A program made the position numbers and the translations under genes. 64,000 bases of DNA from Odontocerum albicorne (Eukaryota; Arthropoda; Insecta; Trichoptera; Odontoceridae), in contig OX463841.1 in assembly GCA_949825065.1 (NCBI GenBank), forward strand, positions 16,445,064-16,509,063. Direction: 5' to 3'. The notes beneath the pieces are model-generated. The model saw nothing but the letters and a program-made list of their open reading frames with translations. It was not told the DNA's origin and ran no database searches. Positions 22,926-34,358 of this stretch are shown here, piece after piece (position 1 is the first letter of the stretch; each line of letters starts with the position of its first letter).

Positions 22926-23015
22926 GTTATTTCATAAGTGTTTTTTTTTTATAAATAAAACTTATTTAAACTTCCACAATGTTAATGCCTTACTTATAAA
23001 TAACAAATTATAATT

Positions 23016-23559
23016 GCTTTGTATTTCCGTCGAGTTCTTAATGTACATATTTAACAAAAACTTAGTTTTCACTACAACAAAGTTATCACAATGAGCAGGT
23101 AGTGTTGGATTGCGTTTTTCTAATGAAATTTCAAACATTGCCGGTGTTTCAAAACAAGCAGCGACCTGTACTACCGTATATGACAGCAAGGCTCACTTAT
23201 AAGGAAACTGAACCCAGGGCCTCTCCACTCGGAGGCCAAATGCAGTCACTTCTGTCCGAGTAACTATGGTCATATTGCTCCATAGCATGGGAAAGTGGAA
23301 ATTCTTATAAAGTTGCGGATTTGTTTTTATTTTCTTATTGATTGAATCAAGGAAATAACTAGAATAATCGATCCAATAAATCTGTATTACTCTCGTTTTA
23401 TGAACCTACATATGTGTGTATTACAAGCATTGTTTTATGCTTTCATAAGCATGTGCGGGGAAGTACCTAATCTAATGACCGCAGACACTACCTTCATTTC
23501 CTTAAGCTCAACTTACACGAATATAAGGTTAATTTATTTTATAATATTTTTAAACTGTC
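23016..23559. other. Unassigned sequence
   Basis: No recognised repeat. A GC-richer patch at 23210-23300 is not assignable. Confidence 0.3.
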
Positions 23560-23657
23560 AGTTAAAGTCTTGAGTTTCAGCGCCTTTGAGGAGAGTTTTG
23601 CTCTCGAAACGGCGCTATATAAATTGTCCTTTGATTATTATTATTATTATTATTTGA
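23560..23657 (+). mobile_element. SINE (family 2) tail
   Basis: AGCGCCTTTGAGGAGAG, then GCTCTCGAAACGGCGCTATATAAATTGTCC and a TTATTATT tail of about 20 bases. It aligns with 14190 and 21545. This copy shows the undisturbed GCTATATAAATTGTC junction where the 14.2 kb copy has gained CGAGTA. Confidence 0.6.
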
Positions 23658-24200
23658 AGATAGACGAGTCATGTGACAAATGAGATGGTTCATCTTCGGA
23701 TGCAACATCAGCCCATAACCACTTTGATATGGGTGAGACTTTGGGGGTGGTTGGGTTTCGTATTAAGAATACCGCATGGTAACTAGTCAATAGTTGCGCC
23801 TCTTCATAGTCCACTAGAGATACAACTAATCGTACGCCCATCTTAAACCATCCTCCGGTATTATGATACAGATATTTTCAGTCTTGATATGACGTGGGAG
23901 GACATAGAGTGGAGGCGTTTTGTGGCATCATCATGTTAGATAGGTTATACAGTTTTCTATAAAAAAAAATATCAACTTATTCTATTTATTCGTCTCAACA
24001 CCCCTCTCCCTGAAAGGGGTTGAAAATCCCCATCAAAGTTGTTGACAGCTCAAAACAAGGATTTTGTATTGCAGTTGAACGACTCTCAAATTCTTCGGTT
24101 ATGATTTTTTCTTCTTCCAACACTGCGTCTGCCTTATATATTTCCTAGCAAAATATTTTAGAGCAACGTTCCGCAAACTGTGGTACGTGAACTCATGAAA
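23658..24200. other. Unassigned sequence
   Basis: A 63-codon minus-strand frame (23650-23841) has no recognised domain. Nothing else supported. Confidence 0.3.
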
Positions 24201-24208
24201 ACATGAAA

Positions 24209-24270
24209 CATGAAACTTCAACATAGTTCATGAAACTTCAACATAGTTCATGAAACTTCAACATAGTTCA
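24209..24270 (+). repeat. 20-bp tandem repeat, three copies
   Basis: CATGAAACTTCAACATAGTT repeated three times, with a partial unit in front (ACATGAAACATGAAA). Confidence 0.9.
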
Positions 24271-24299
24271 CAACTGCACCAACGATATTTATCGAGGAG

Positions 24300-26524
24300 A
24301 CCTAAGATTGTCCAGTCAAAATAATAAAATGCATTACTCCACAAAAATTAGCTCTGCTAACCCGGCCCACTTGTCAACTTGGTTAAACTTTTAAACTAAT
24401 TCTAAGATATATTAATTATGCAATAAGTAAAAAGGGTAGGAATATGTACCTTTATTATGAAAAATTGCTTATGAATAAGCAGGGGATGGAAGAGAGGATA
24501 TTGCTATAAACAAGTACTTTAAAAATATAGCGACCCAGGATGCGGTTCTGTAATTAGAATTAAAATTTTAACTTTATAAGATGACCTCTAAAATCTAGTG
24601 ATATAGCGCATAAACTCCACTCGAAGGTTTCGAGTTTAATGCCCAATAAACGCAAATAAGTTATCCTGTCTGTTTTCTTTCGAATGCAGGTCTTTAAGTT
24701 TATTCGAATCCAAAAACACAGTCCACGAACGAGAACTCTGGAGAGTAAAATCTCGAAAAGCCGACTCCAAATAGTAGGAAAAATCTAGGAAGAAGAAGAC
24801 AGATCTTTCAGTATCTTATTAGCTGATTGGAAGAATTAGCTACATGGCAATAAACCCACATCAAGTTTTATGTATAAAATAGACAACACAGTATTAACAT
24901 TTTCATTTACATAATACATTTCGTACGCGATTGAATTTTAAGACACAGCGTAAATAAAATGTCGTATTCGTCAAGAATAACATTTCATAAGGATAACAAT
25001 TATATTTATATGTTGCATTTGTGTTTGGAATTTGTCTGAGGAGTTTTTTTGTGTTCGCTGTATTAAATAGTTCAGTTCAGCATCTAGCAATTGACTGTCA
25101 TTATCGAATGAAGGCGTAATTTTTAATTGAACACGGCTATTGAATGTGGGGCGAATCGCCATTAACTCGACGTCAGTTTTATTTCAATTTGTAAAAGCAA
25201 TAGAAACTTTTGCTTGAAGTTTATTATTCATAAATTATTCCTGAGGAAATTTTGTGTTACAGCGAACTTAGATAATAATTTAGATTTAAAAAAACTTGAA
25301 CGCCTATTTCAGTTCCTCAAAATTTAAAAAAATCGTTTTTCATCAGTAATACGTAATAACTTAACTTTCACAAATATTTCATACCCTAAGTTAATTGTGA
25401 AAAGAACCATTGATTTTTGGGTATGCAAATATCGAACCTGAAATCCCTTGGGTTGAAAGTCAAGCGTTCTACCAACTTGACCTCGGAGGTTGTCGATACA
25501 TACGTTGATTATTTTAAATTACTAAATTAGACATATATTTTATATTTCCAGCTGACTAATTCAAAACTTATGAGATTGCTTTGTAAGGTATAAATAAGGC
25601 TTGCAAATCTTATATTCGTATTACGCAAAAATATTTAACGAGAAGTCGTATACCACATTAGGCAAATTTATGTAATTAAAAGTCGCAATGATATTCGTGA
25701 TTGCTAGCAGCATTATATTGTACGGCAATATTCTTTAGAAAGGAAAATAATTTATCAAAAGCTAACGTTATTTAATTTAATTACAATATTCAGAATAAAA
25801 TTCAACAGTTTGAGTCTAAATTTTCTTTGTATATCAATCGATTTTCGTCCTTTTGTTAATTTCCACAATGTTTTATACATACCCCGATCCATAAAAAATG
25901 TGTATACACATTAAATGGATTGTTGTTTTTTGACAAACTATGAATTTACATTTTTTTGTCATGTATAAATGAATAAATAAAATAAATAATCAAAGGTATG
26001 AAATTCGAAGCATTTATTTTGATTTAAATTTCTTTAAATTTATGAGTCGTTTGGCACATTGAATAGACAAAGATAGTCCTTCCGATTTGCGAAAATGTTT
26101 ATCTCATAGGGACTTAATTTCGTCACCTTTTTATAGAATTTGAAATGGAAGATATACAAAATAATATGGTAAACTCATGAGGATACACAAATAAATGAAG
26201 TCCTAGAATAATAAAAATTCTAGCTGTAATGCTAGAAAAGCTACGTTTGAAGAAATATTTATAATATTCTAAGATGTTGACTGTAGAAAAGGAAGAAGAT
26301 AATTATTTATTAATTAATTATGTCCATTTTCAAATGTTCTGAATTTGACGTAAAAATTACACAACTCATTCGAAACATTAGGTTTTCATTCATTTCATGT
26401 TTACGCTATATGTTCCATCAGATGTACACATACAGAGATGCCATAAAACGTATATATCCATGTCAGTCAACAGCCTAACACTTAACGCCCTTCCAAGCAA
26501 TGGTCGAATCAGTTCAGATGCAAT
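24300..26524. other. AT-rich sequence with small SINE-like pieces
   Basis: Mostly AT-rich with no exon. GATTGGAAGAATTAGCTACATGGCAATAAAC at about 24830 is a diverged copy of the SINE/LINE J tail. 25425-25500 resembles an antisense tRNA-like SINE head (TCGAACCTGAAATCCC, CTACCAACTTGACCTCGG) but does not fold as a tRNA gene. Confidence 0.4.
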
Positions 26525-26593
26525 ATATTACTATCATTTGTTGTAATTTATTTTTATCAAACACTGTTTATTCCACTTTTTGTGACGGTATAA

Positions 26594-26631
26594 CCCTACC
26601 GGTTTCAAGGCTTTCACCTCATCTTCAGGGG
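26594..26631 (-). ncRNA. Hammerhead-ribozyme-like motif, left arm
   Basis: On the minus strand: CCC, core CUGAAGA, stem II GAGG/CCUU with a UGAAAG loop, then GAAACCGGUA and GGG. CCC and GGG pair as stem I next to the core, and ACCGGU is self-complementary, as in minimal PLE hammerheads proposed to act as dimers. One extra base sits between the core and stem II. An alternative intramolecular CGGTA/TACCG pairing also exists. Activity is not established. Confidence 0.5.
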
Positions 26632-26660
26632 AGCGCAAACAATCAAGTCTTGTTTGCGCT

Positions 26661-26698
26661 CCCCTGAAGATGAGGTGAAAGCCTTGAAACCGGTAGGG
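26661..26698 (+). ncRNA. Hammerhead-ribozyme-like motif, right arm
   Basis: Same motif as the left arm, in plus orientation: CCC 26661-26663, CTGAAGA 26664-26670, GAAA 26686-26689, the predicted cleavage context GGTA|GGG at 26692-26698. In the full palindrome the two arms would pair with each other, which could block ribozyme folding. Confidence 0.5.
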
Positions 26699-26806
26699 TT
26701 ATACCGTCACAAAAAAGTGGAATAAACAGTGTTTGATAAAAATAAATTACAATGTCTTTAAACCTCCACAACGTTAATGCCTTAACTATAAACAACATAT
26801 TACTAT

Positions 26807-27639
26807 AATATAATCGTTTATGTCAAGGGCGTTGTGGGAAAATCCCAACGCCATAACACCAAGGATTAACTCGAAGGACAGATCATCTTGGGTCTTATTT
26901 GCTTCTTACAGACTTCCTGAACAAGATAAAGGTCATATTCGCGCTGTCTCGTAACCCCACGAGGAAAAATGAGGTATAACGACCTGAAAATATTATTACA
27001 CTAGCAGCTTAAGTTAAAAATGTCAACAACTTTCAAAATATTTGAAATAATCAGGTTTCTGGCATACTGAAAACATTTTAACAGGCAATTTATATAAATG
27101 TGCGAATTTCATTTTGTTTACACATTACATTAGCACATTTACTGTTTGCCGAATATTTTATTTGCAACCTGCAATTTGATTGCTTAGAAATTATACTGTC
27201 ATATACATTTATTTAAAAAAAACTTAGTATTAATTTTTGAAAAGAGGTCACAACATACACATACCGTATAAACACGATGAAAAAATATATAATACAATTT
27301 CACTTGATATACAAACCCTTTCAGATAATATTAAAGCCTTGTCGAGTACATAAATAGTTTTGAATTTAAAGATATTAAAATATTTATTTTGGAAACACTT
27401 GGTGATCCGTGTTAAATATCTATTTTTCAATAAATTTATCTGTGTTTTATATTACTGAAGTTTTAAAAAGAATCGTTTATGAAGAGAATAATTGCCGCTG
27501 ACTTGAATGAAGTGGAGGGATCTGGAATCGTTTTTTGTTGATTTTTAACCCTACAATTTTAAACAGAATACATTATAAGCTTAATAACGTTTAACGTTTA
27601 GTTTTTACTTCTACAATGACATGCATGTTTCAATTAACC
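26807..27639. other. Unassigned AT-rich sequence
   Basis: No exon or repeat recognised. Confidence 0.35.
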
Positions 27640-28185
27640 CAGTTCAGATATCTTGGCAGTGAACTGCTCAGCTCTCATGATTTCCCCAAAGAAGTAAGGC
27701 CTCAGGTAGATAAAGCTGCAGTTGTGGCGGGCTGCTTGAGATATGTCATATGGAGGAATAAAGATAGCAAAGTACGCATTTATAAGACCTCTGTGCGACC
27801 TATCCTCACATATGGCATCGAAGCGAGGGCGGACACTGTTAAGACCAAAATTATGCTAAGGACAACATAAATGAGAACTCTACGTGCTATTGCTGGGAAG
27901 ACTTTGCGTGATCGTGTAAGCAACACCACAGTCCGAGAGGTCCGTGAGCTCCAAGATGTGGTCAGATGGGGATGGCAGCGTCGACGATACTGGTACCAAA
28001 ATGTACATAGAATGAATTCCACAAGAATACCATACATACCTCTGCATGGGGTACCGGATGGACGGTGTACACCAGAGAGACCCCCGAAACGATGGAGAGA
28101 TAGCTGGAGCTCAGCATCACAAGAGGATAATCCTGCAGTAACAAACTCTTGAGTCTACAGAAAGTTGAAGAAGAAGAAGAATAAC
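27640..28185 (+). pseudogene. RTE-type LINE 3' region (family D)
   Basis: The frame at 27616-27870 reads FRYLGSELLS, VRIYKTSVRPILTYGIEARAD and stops at TAA. From 27871 it continues with MRTLRAIAGKTLRDRV, VVRWGWQRRRYWYQNV and a GRP-type RW segment (PPKRWRDSW), ending at 28152 followed by a GAA-rich tail (GAAGAAGAAGAAG). Thus one stop interrupts the post-palm part of a LINE reverse transcriptase. 5'-truncated. Other copies: 14262 and 54744. Confidence 0.75.
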
Positions 28186-28971
28186 ATGCATACATATTTA
28201 CTTCGAATATACGACGTGAATATTGTAATTATATATTAGGAGCATCCAATTATGAAACAGGTCATTTTTCTTATTGACATATTAATAGCGATCAATTATC
28301 AAACTCATATAATATATATTTAAGCGATAAACAGGGCTTATATTGGCGTGAAAGTATTGTTTTATTACTTGGTCTACACTCATATCTGCGTAACGGATCC
28401 ACTTGATCCCTGACATGTTGGTTCATGGATTAATTGAATGATCACTTCTATGGCATGATGTCGAAAGCGAACAAACGGTGACAGATAAGAGAGAAATAAA
28501 TCCAATAATTTGTTATGTTTGACTAGTTTGACAAATGACTTACATACTTAAATGATCATGTCTTAATATTCGAAACAATGCACATCTTTCCGCTTTATGG
28601 TCACAGATCATTGTGGTATAATGTTGAACACATAAACGTATGTTCTCACTTTATATATTATGTGTCGTAGACTCTGAACAAGGATATTTTTTTGATGGAT
28701 TGTTGTGCTGTCACACTTTCGTTGTATTAAATACAACTTAGCGGGTTTAAGTCATGTGTCAATCTCTTCATATCAATTAAAAATATGTTGGAGAAGCCTT
28801 AAGGGAGTATTCTATTCTAGAAATTTGAAAAAAATAGTTTTTTGTATTTTTTGCATATTCTTAAAGTTTACACCTTTAAGAATATGTTATCAAAAGGAAT
28901 TTTTTTAATTCTCAATATTAACAAAGTTATAGCTATAAATGAGGCAGGAATTACGCCGCACCGGGTTAAAG
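28186..28971. other. Unassigned AT-rich sequence
   Basis: Nothing recognised before the target duplication of the next PLE. Confidence 0.35.
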
Positions 28972-28983
28972 TAAATAGGACCG

Positions 28984-29234
28984 TAATTTATTTTTATCAA
29001 ACACTGTTTATTCCACTTTTTTATGACGGTATAACCCTACCGGTTTCAAGGCTTTCACCTCATCTTCAGGGGAGCGCAAACAAGTCTTGTTTGCGCTCCC
29101 CTGAAAATGAGGTGAAAGCCTTGAAACCGGTTGGGTTATACCGTCATAAAAAAGTGGAATAAACAGTGTTTGATAAAAATAAATTACAATGTCTTTAAAC
29201 CTCCACAATGTTAATGCCTTAACTATAAACAACA
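28984..29234. mobile_element. Palindromic Penelope-like element with 12-bp target duplication
   Basis: A 251-bp unit between perfect copies of TAAATAGGACCG (28972-28983 and 29235-29246). It has the same head-to-head PLE tail structure as 26535-26796, with the centre CAAACAAGTCTTGTTTG and a right-hand extension ending TATAAACAACA. It is the clearest demonstration that the palindrome moves as one unit. Confidence 0.85.
29035..29072 (-). ncRNA. Hammerhead-like motif in a palindromic PLE
   Basis: The left arm retains CUGAAGA, stem II, GAAACCGGUA and flanking CCC/GGG. The right-arm counterpart (29098-29135) has CTGAAAA for CTGAAGA and GGTT for GGTA, which should abolish activity. Confidence 0.45.
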
Positions 29235-29246
29235 TAAATAGGACCG

Positions 29247-29890
29247 TTTTCGCTTTACAGTTTGATGAGGCTTTTGTAAAGCGAAACAGATTTTTTTCAC
29301 ATTTACACAAGTGTGAAATAATTATGTTTTAAAAATGGAGTTTAAAATTTATCATATAATAAATACCAAATACTTTATAAACAAATGTCAAATTTGTCAT
29401 TTCCTTTCCTCTGCAATTTATCTGAGAATTCTAATAACCAACGTTTGTGGTCGAATTACGTTTACATATTTTCTAATCAGACTACTGGGAAGATCACGTC
29501 GACCTAAACTTGATGAAGGATGTTGTGATTATTCGCAAAGTGTGTTATTGCGATGATACAATAATTAGTTATAATTGTATTATTCATTGTATTGTGTTAT
29601 TCATTGTATACGGCCGAGTATCGTATCCCTCAAGGATCTTAACAATTTGCGGTTAACCGCCAGATATATTTTCACACCATATCGCTATACTTTACAAAAG
29701 AATCTCGTTTGAATCACGTTTATGTATCATTTTTCAACAGTCACGTTTTTATCAGCTACATTTTTGAAAAAATGGCAAATTCACGTGAAATTACTTCAAT
29801 GAGAGGAAATTGTTTGAATTAGACAGATTATTTCCTTAAAGAGGTTTATGTTATTATTCAAGTAATCTTTCATTCATCCTATCGTGTAGC
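29247..29890. other. Unassigned AT-rich sequence
   Basis: No exon or second-copy repeat recognised. Confidence 0.35.
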
Positions 29891-30460
29891 TCATGACAGG
29901 ACATAGTGACTCCTATGATAATAGTCCCTGACGACTCCTCTCCTTCCATCTCTGCACTTCGCGGCTCGAAGACCAGTTGTCAAGGGTAGTCCAGTGGCAT
30001 CTCTCACTTGAACAGTCCAACGAATTGGGACTCTTCCTCTTGTGCGTCGTCCTTCCACACCTCCAGTAACCACAAACCTCTTCAAACTATCTCCTTGGCC
30101 ACGAGCAATGTGTCCAAAGAAACGAAAGACTAATCGAAGGCATATTGTCAACAATCTGTTGATGATACCCACTTCTTCGATAATTGAGGCGTTAGTTCGC
30201 CTTGCTGTCCATCGAATTCGTAATGACCTTCTCCAACACCACATTTTATATGCATCTATTCTACGCCTCTCGCTTGCTCTCAGAGTCCAAGCCTCCACGC
30301 CATACATGAATATTGCGAAGACAAAAGACTTAACCAGGCGCATTGTCGTCATAATGGTAATAGTTCTGCTTTTTCATATATTTTCCAGCGTTGACATCGC
30401 ATTGTTTGCCATTCCAGCTCTTCTTTATACTTCAGCCTCGTAAGACCTCCATTATTTAAA
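29891..30460 (-). pseudogene. RTE-type LINE C-terminal region (family B)
   Basis: A 153-codon minus-strand frame (29891-30352): KSFVFAIFMYGVEAWTLRA, RRIDAYKMWCWRRSLRI, FRFFGHIARG and RGRVPIRWTVQV. This is the conserved region downstream of the reverse transcriptase palm in RTE-type LINEs. It is the longest family B copy here. The palm and endonuclease are absent; 5'-truncated. Confidence 0.75.
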
Positions 30461-30729
30461 ATGCTGTAGTCTCAGTAAATAAAGTCAGGAATAAATTAGG
30501 AAGATGGTCACAGAGGTAGTTAGTTGAGGAACTTCCCCGCATCTGCATATATTAAAAAATACTTATTTGGTAAGAAGATTACAGAAATGGAAGACGAACT
30601 ATCAAGAAACCATTGTAGTTCTTCCGATTTGTGTTAGTAACACATTCGGCTTAATATAAAGTGTAGTGTAAATAATTTGATTAATTGATTAAAAAAAAGA
30701 TTTACATCTAATTACACTTAACTTTTTTA

Positions 30730-30785
30730 ACTGGCCTGGCCTGACGTGTAATATAAACGTTAAGTTAAGCCAAAGCCAGGCCAGT
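30730..30785. repeat. Short inverted repeat
   Basis: ACTGGCCTGGC at 30730-30740 is mirrored by GCCAGGCCAGT at 30775-30785, around a spacer that itself has AACGTTAAGTTAA. Could be the ends of a tiny MITE; no second copy seen. Confidence 0.45.
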
Positions 30786-31049
30786 GTATTTCTGTTACTA
30801 CAATATAAATTTATGATTGTATATGTGATAGTTTAGTAACAAACTAGTTAAAAGTGAAGTGTATTCGTTAATTATAAAGCTTTTATTGAACCCATAACTA
30901 TAATTTGTCATTATTTCGAAAAAATATAAATTAAATGAAGTAAATTAGAAAAGAAATATCATTTCTTGAATCTTAGAAAAGTCGTTTGTTTTACTTTGTG
31001 ATGTCATGTTTATAATTTTTAAATAAAATAAATAACTCTATTTTTTTCA

Positions 31050-31160
31050 TTTTGTATTTAATAATGTTTTATTTGAGTTCCCTACCGGTTTCAAAGACCT
31101 CCGTCTTTTTCGTCAGGTAAAGATCATCTTATAAAACAATGCTGAATACAAAATTTAAAT
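31050..31160 (-). mobile_element. PLE-like tail, second subfamily
   Basis: The minus strand carries CTGACGA, a six-base-pair stem II (AAAGAC/GTCTTT), GAAACCGGTAGGG and outer inverted arms of 24 bases (ATTTTGTATT... against ...AATACAAAAT). The architecture is shared with the PLE tails at 26.5 and 29 kb but the sequence is otherwise different. Confidence 0.5.
31080..31118 (-). ncRNA. Hammerhead-like motif, second PLE subfamily
   Basis: Core CUGACGA, stem II AAAGAC-GGAG-GUCUUU, then GAAACCGGUA|GGG. Compared with the 26.6 kb motif, stem II is entirely different in sequence yet still paired, which is covariation-type support for a conserved RNA structure. Confidence 0.45.
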
Positions 31161-31165
31161 TTAGG

Positions 31166-32050
31166 GGTTTTATTTATTTCATTATAAATTTATAGAAATA
31201 TTGATACATGATATATAACTGACTGTCAAAACTAAACCGCCTGTTTTTTTACTATATAATATTTTAGTTGCTTCAATGATACGTCTTTATACATTCACTG
31301 CTTGAAAATTAGACTTAAAATAACTAATGAAACTGGTATTAAATGTGAAGATTTATGCGCTTAGATTAATGGAAAAACTGCGCAAGACAACACTATAACA
31401 AGACGCCGAATGCGATTATAAATAAACAAGGCAATCTACCTCGTGAATTCAAGTCATTTTTACAAATTTGTACACTAAATTCTCTTAACGATATTATAAA
31501 AATTAAATATTATATTTTATACTTAAAAGCAATAAGTAAATATATGTTAAATAAATTCACTTAGGCAGTTATTTTACTTGATATTCATTCTCTTAAATTT
31601 GAAGAAAAGTAAATTTGAAGTAATAGTCCATAATTAAACACAAACACCTTGGAAATATTTTGAAATGACTTTTAAACGTCATATTATTGATATATGTTAA
31701 TCGTGTACGTTCTAGTAAGAATTTTAATATGGTATATTTTCAAATACAATTTTTTACCAGCCCAATTTCATATTAAATCATCAAAGAATATCTTTTGATC
31801 TACAAATTCGGGATTTATTTCGATAGAAATAGATCATTTAACTCAAATATTTGATGTTCATAATTTATCTAAAAATTAATCAAAAAAGGTTATTTCAACA
31901 CGATTCCACTAACTTTTTGTCCATTTACCGATTTCATTCAATAACCACTCTGAGGATTTCTCGAATCTTCGAAAAGACTATAGTTTCACTTTGTGGTGCC
32001 ATGTTTTATGTAAAAGGAAAAATAAATAAATAAAAAACTTATTTTATATT
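31166..32050. other. Unassigned AT-rich sequence
   Basis: Nothing recognised. Confidence 0.35.
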
Positions 32051-32054
32051 TTTG

Positions 32055-32122
32055 TGTTCACTACAGGTTTATTTTTGGGGTTTACTACAGGTTTCGAAAA
32101 CCACCGTCTTCATTGTCAGGTG
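32055..32122 (-). mobile_element. PLE-like tail fragment, third variant
   Basis: The minus strand reads CTGACAATGAAGAC, GGTG, GTTTTCGAAACCTGTAG. Stem II pairs again (GAAGAC/GTTTTC), but the core is CUGACAA and helix III is ACCUGU, so it is degenerate. TTCACTACAGG is repeated close by (32058 and 32083). Confidence 0.35.
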
Positions 32123-33254
32123 AAGGTTTATCTTCACTCTGAGGATGCTCACTGAGCGAAATCGATAATTTATTTTATATATTATAAAGCTACCTGCAAT
32201 TATCAGTTCAATGGTTCCATGCAATAGGTTCCATGGTTCGTATTTAATTTTGAATTACAGTTTTTTTTATCTAGTGCATTATATATCATAAAGTATCTTT
32301 CACTAATAAATTGATATCTGCTTTATATTTTAGTGACTTCGTCTAACTCACGGAATGTTGGATAACAAATAAAACATCACCATTAATTAACATTTGTCTA
32401 TTTAACATTCTTTATTCATCGACCGCACACAGCGAGTAAAATTTTAGTAGTAAAAAAGTATTTTAGTTTTCTTTCCCAGAATATTAAGTCCAAAAGTATG
32501 TACATGTAAAAATACCGGATATTACCGAGACAACATTGTCTTCACACATTTCAGTATGCTTAACTCATTAATACTTGACCATGGCTCAGGTTGGCATACG
32601 ATTTTTAGGCGCCATGACATAATCATTATTTAATGGTTAAACCTTAATTTATTAACAGAGTTATTGAAAAAAATGTTGAAAATTATGCGAAGAATTCTCA
32701 CCGGTAAAAATATATATTATTGCTTCTAACAAAATTTAAATGAAACCGTAATTAATACTAGCTTTGAAGTATGTAAAATTTGAACATAAAAACAACCGTA
32801 TTTAAATTCATATTTAAAAGGTCTCTCTCTTACTTGAAAAACTTTGATAAAAATATTTACCAGTTTTGCTATTAAAAAAACTCGTTATTGTAATTGTGTT
32901 TTGACTGGACAATATTTTTTTACATGATTTTATTTAATCGTGATTTTGTCAGCTCAAAAATTTATCATATATAATTTTTAACTATGTTTCTGGTTTTTAT
33001 ATTGAGTATCCTTCGACTACTTGCAGGTAGTGAACATATGAAAACAAGGAATGGCAACTGTTTTATATCTTATTAAGAAAACTGCTTATAAATTTATATA
33101 GTTGAATATGTTAAGGTTAGTTATTTTAACATGAGTTATTCGTGTTAGAATTAAGTTCAACTGGGTCATTAATTAAAAATGATCAATATTATAATGTTTT
33201 AATTACCGCTCATGCATTTATTATAATTTTTTTATAGTCATACCTTATACTATA
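32123..33254. other. Unassigned AT-rich sequence
   Basis: No exon or repeat recognised. Confidence 0.35.
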
Positions 33255-34270
33255 CATACATATACATCATCACGCCATTTCCTTGCTGGGGCAAGCAGAG
33301 AGGAAATAGCTCCAAATTTTCCTATCTCGACACACATCTTTCCTATGTCGCCTCTTGCACATCCATAAACTTCACACACAGCTTCTACAATTTATTACTT
33401 CTTACATTTCCTTCATTAAAAATATTATTCACTTGATCTCACCGTACTTTCCTTGATCTTCCTCTACAAACAACGCCTTCCACTCATATTTTCTTGTATA
33501 TTTGTTTTGTTAGTATTTCTTGATTCATTCGTTCTACGTGTCCAAACCATCCCTCTTGAATGTATTTTTTTTGTCATGTATTTATTTTCTGTGTTTTTTT
33601 TTCTCTTTTTATTACATGTTCAAGGGTGTGGGCTGAAAAACATATGGTGTCCCCGTGGCTGGGCTCGCCTTATATTGGTGGGGTGTATCTTGGCCGGGGG
33701 ATGTTATTTGATGAACCCAGACCTTTTGATAGCTTCTGTTTTTTAATGTATTCTCTTTTTAATGTGTTCTTGAAATGTGTCTAAATGTATTATGTACATA
33801 CTATGTTGCTATCAATAAACCTGTATTTATTTATTTATTTCACAGTGTTATTTATTTTACTCAACACACCAGCCTTAAGTCCACATTCTTCGCTTATCAC
33901 TTAATTCCGTAATCGGTCATACATTGTCACCCCATCTATTCTTCTAGTGCACACATTTCTACAGCATTTACACGACTCATTTCAGTATTTTTCCACGCCC
34001 ACGATTCACTCTAATACATCAAAGTCGATACTAAAATACTATTGTGGACTACCATCTCAATAGATTTTGATACTGTCCGTTCAAGTGTATGTTCAAGTAC
34101 ATGTATATTTTCAAGAATATATGTATATTTTAGTATCTCATTGACTTTTCGAGTATGGTGTTTTACTACCCCGCACTCTAACCACCCCCTAATTGCTCTT
34201 AAGAAAGGTTCCTTAACTTGGCAAGAATACATACAAAACATTGATACTTCGTCAACCAAAGATGTAGAGA
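33255..34270 (-). mobile_element. RTE-type LINE (family A), split by another LINE
   Basis: A minus-strand copy with its 3' end at TACATCATCACGCCATTTCC (33262). The body runs to about 33552, then resumes at 33839 (TTATTTATTTTACTCAACACACC) and continues to the GTGGACTACCATC region shared with 63.4 kb. Frames are broken. Confidence 0.6.
33553..33838 (+). mobile_element. LINE 3' UTR insertion
   Basis: A GC-richer segment (GGTGTCCCCGTGGCTGGGCTC, TTGGCCGGGGGATG) ends with CAATAAACCTG and a TTTATTTATTTATTT tail. It interrupts the surrounding family A LINE. Only the untranslated 3' end is present; family not identified. Confidence 0.5.
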
Positions 34271-34338
34271 AATAAATACAAAATTTCATATAATTTTATT
34301 TCAATATTTTTTTGGAGATTTATAAAATGCATTCATTT

Positions 34339-34358
34339 GGGGGGGGGGGGAGGGGGGG
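34339..34358 (+). repeat. Poly-G tract
   Basis: Twelve G, one A, seven G. Capable of G-quadruplex formation in principle, but more likely a slippage-prone homopolymer. Confidence 0.9.

Larger units (their letters stand above)
22342..23005 (-). mobile_element. Penelope-like element copy with 10-bp target duplication
   Basis: Flanked by AATTATAATT at 22332-22341 and 23006-23015. From left: an antisense tail (CACTGTTTATTCCACTT, CCCTACCGGTT), then the GIY-YIG coding remnant on the minus strand, then a plus-sense tail piece (CTTCCACAATGTTAATGCC). This mixed-orientation layout recurs at 26.5, 29 and 38 kb. The reverse transcriptase part is missing. Confidence 0.75.
26535..26796. mobile_element. 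Palindromic Penelope-like element with target duplication
   Basis: Two PLE tails joined head to head form an almost perfect hairpin of about 95-base arms around a short centre (AATCAAGTCTT). The right arm extends about 55 bases further (ACCTCCACAACGTTAATGCC...). ATATTACTAT flanks the unit at 26525-26534 and 26797-26806. Each arm carries a hammerhead-like core. No protein-coding sequence. Confidence 0.8.

Noticed and set aside
26685..26707. Hammerhead reading with a closed helix III CGGTA/TACCG and cleavage at GUC
   Set aside because: It needs a bulged C and leaves no stem I next to the core. The alternative with GGUA|GGG and CCC/GGG stem I fits better and matches dimer-type PLE hammerheads.
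34339..34358. G-quadruplex regulatory element
   Set aside because: An almost pure G homopolymer with no promoter context; slippage is a simpler explanation.
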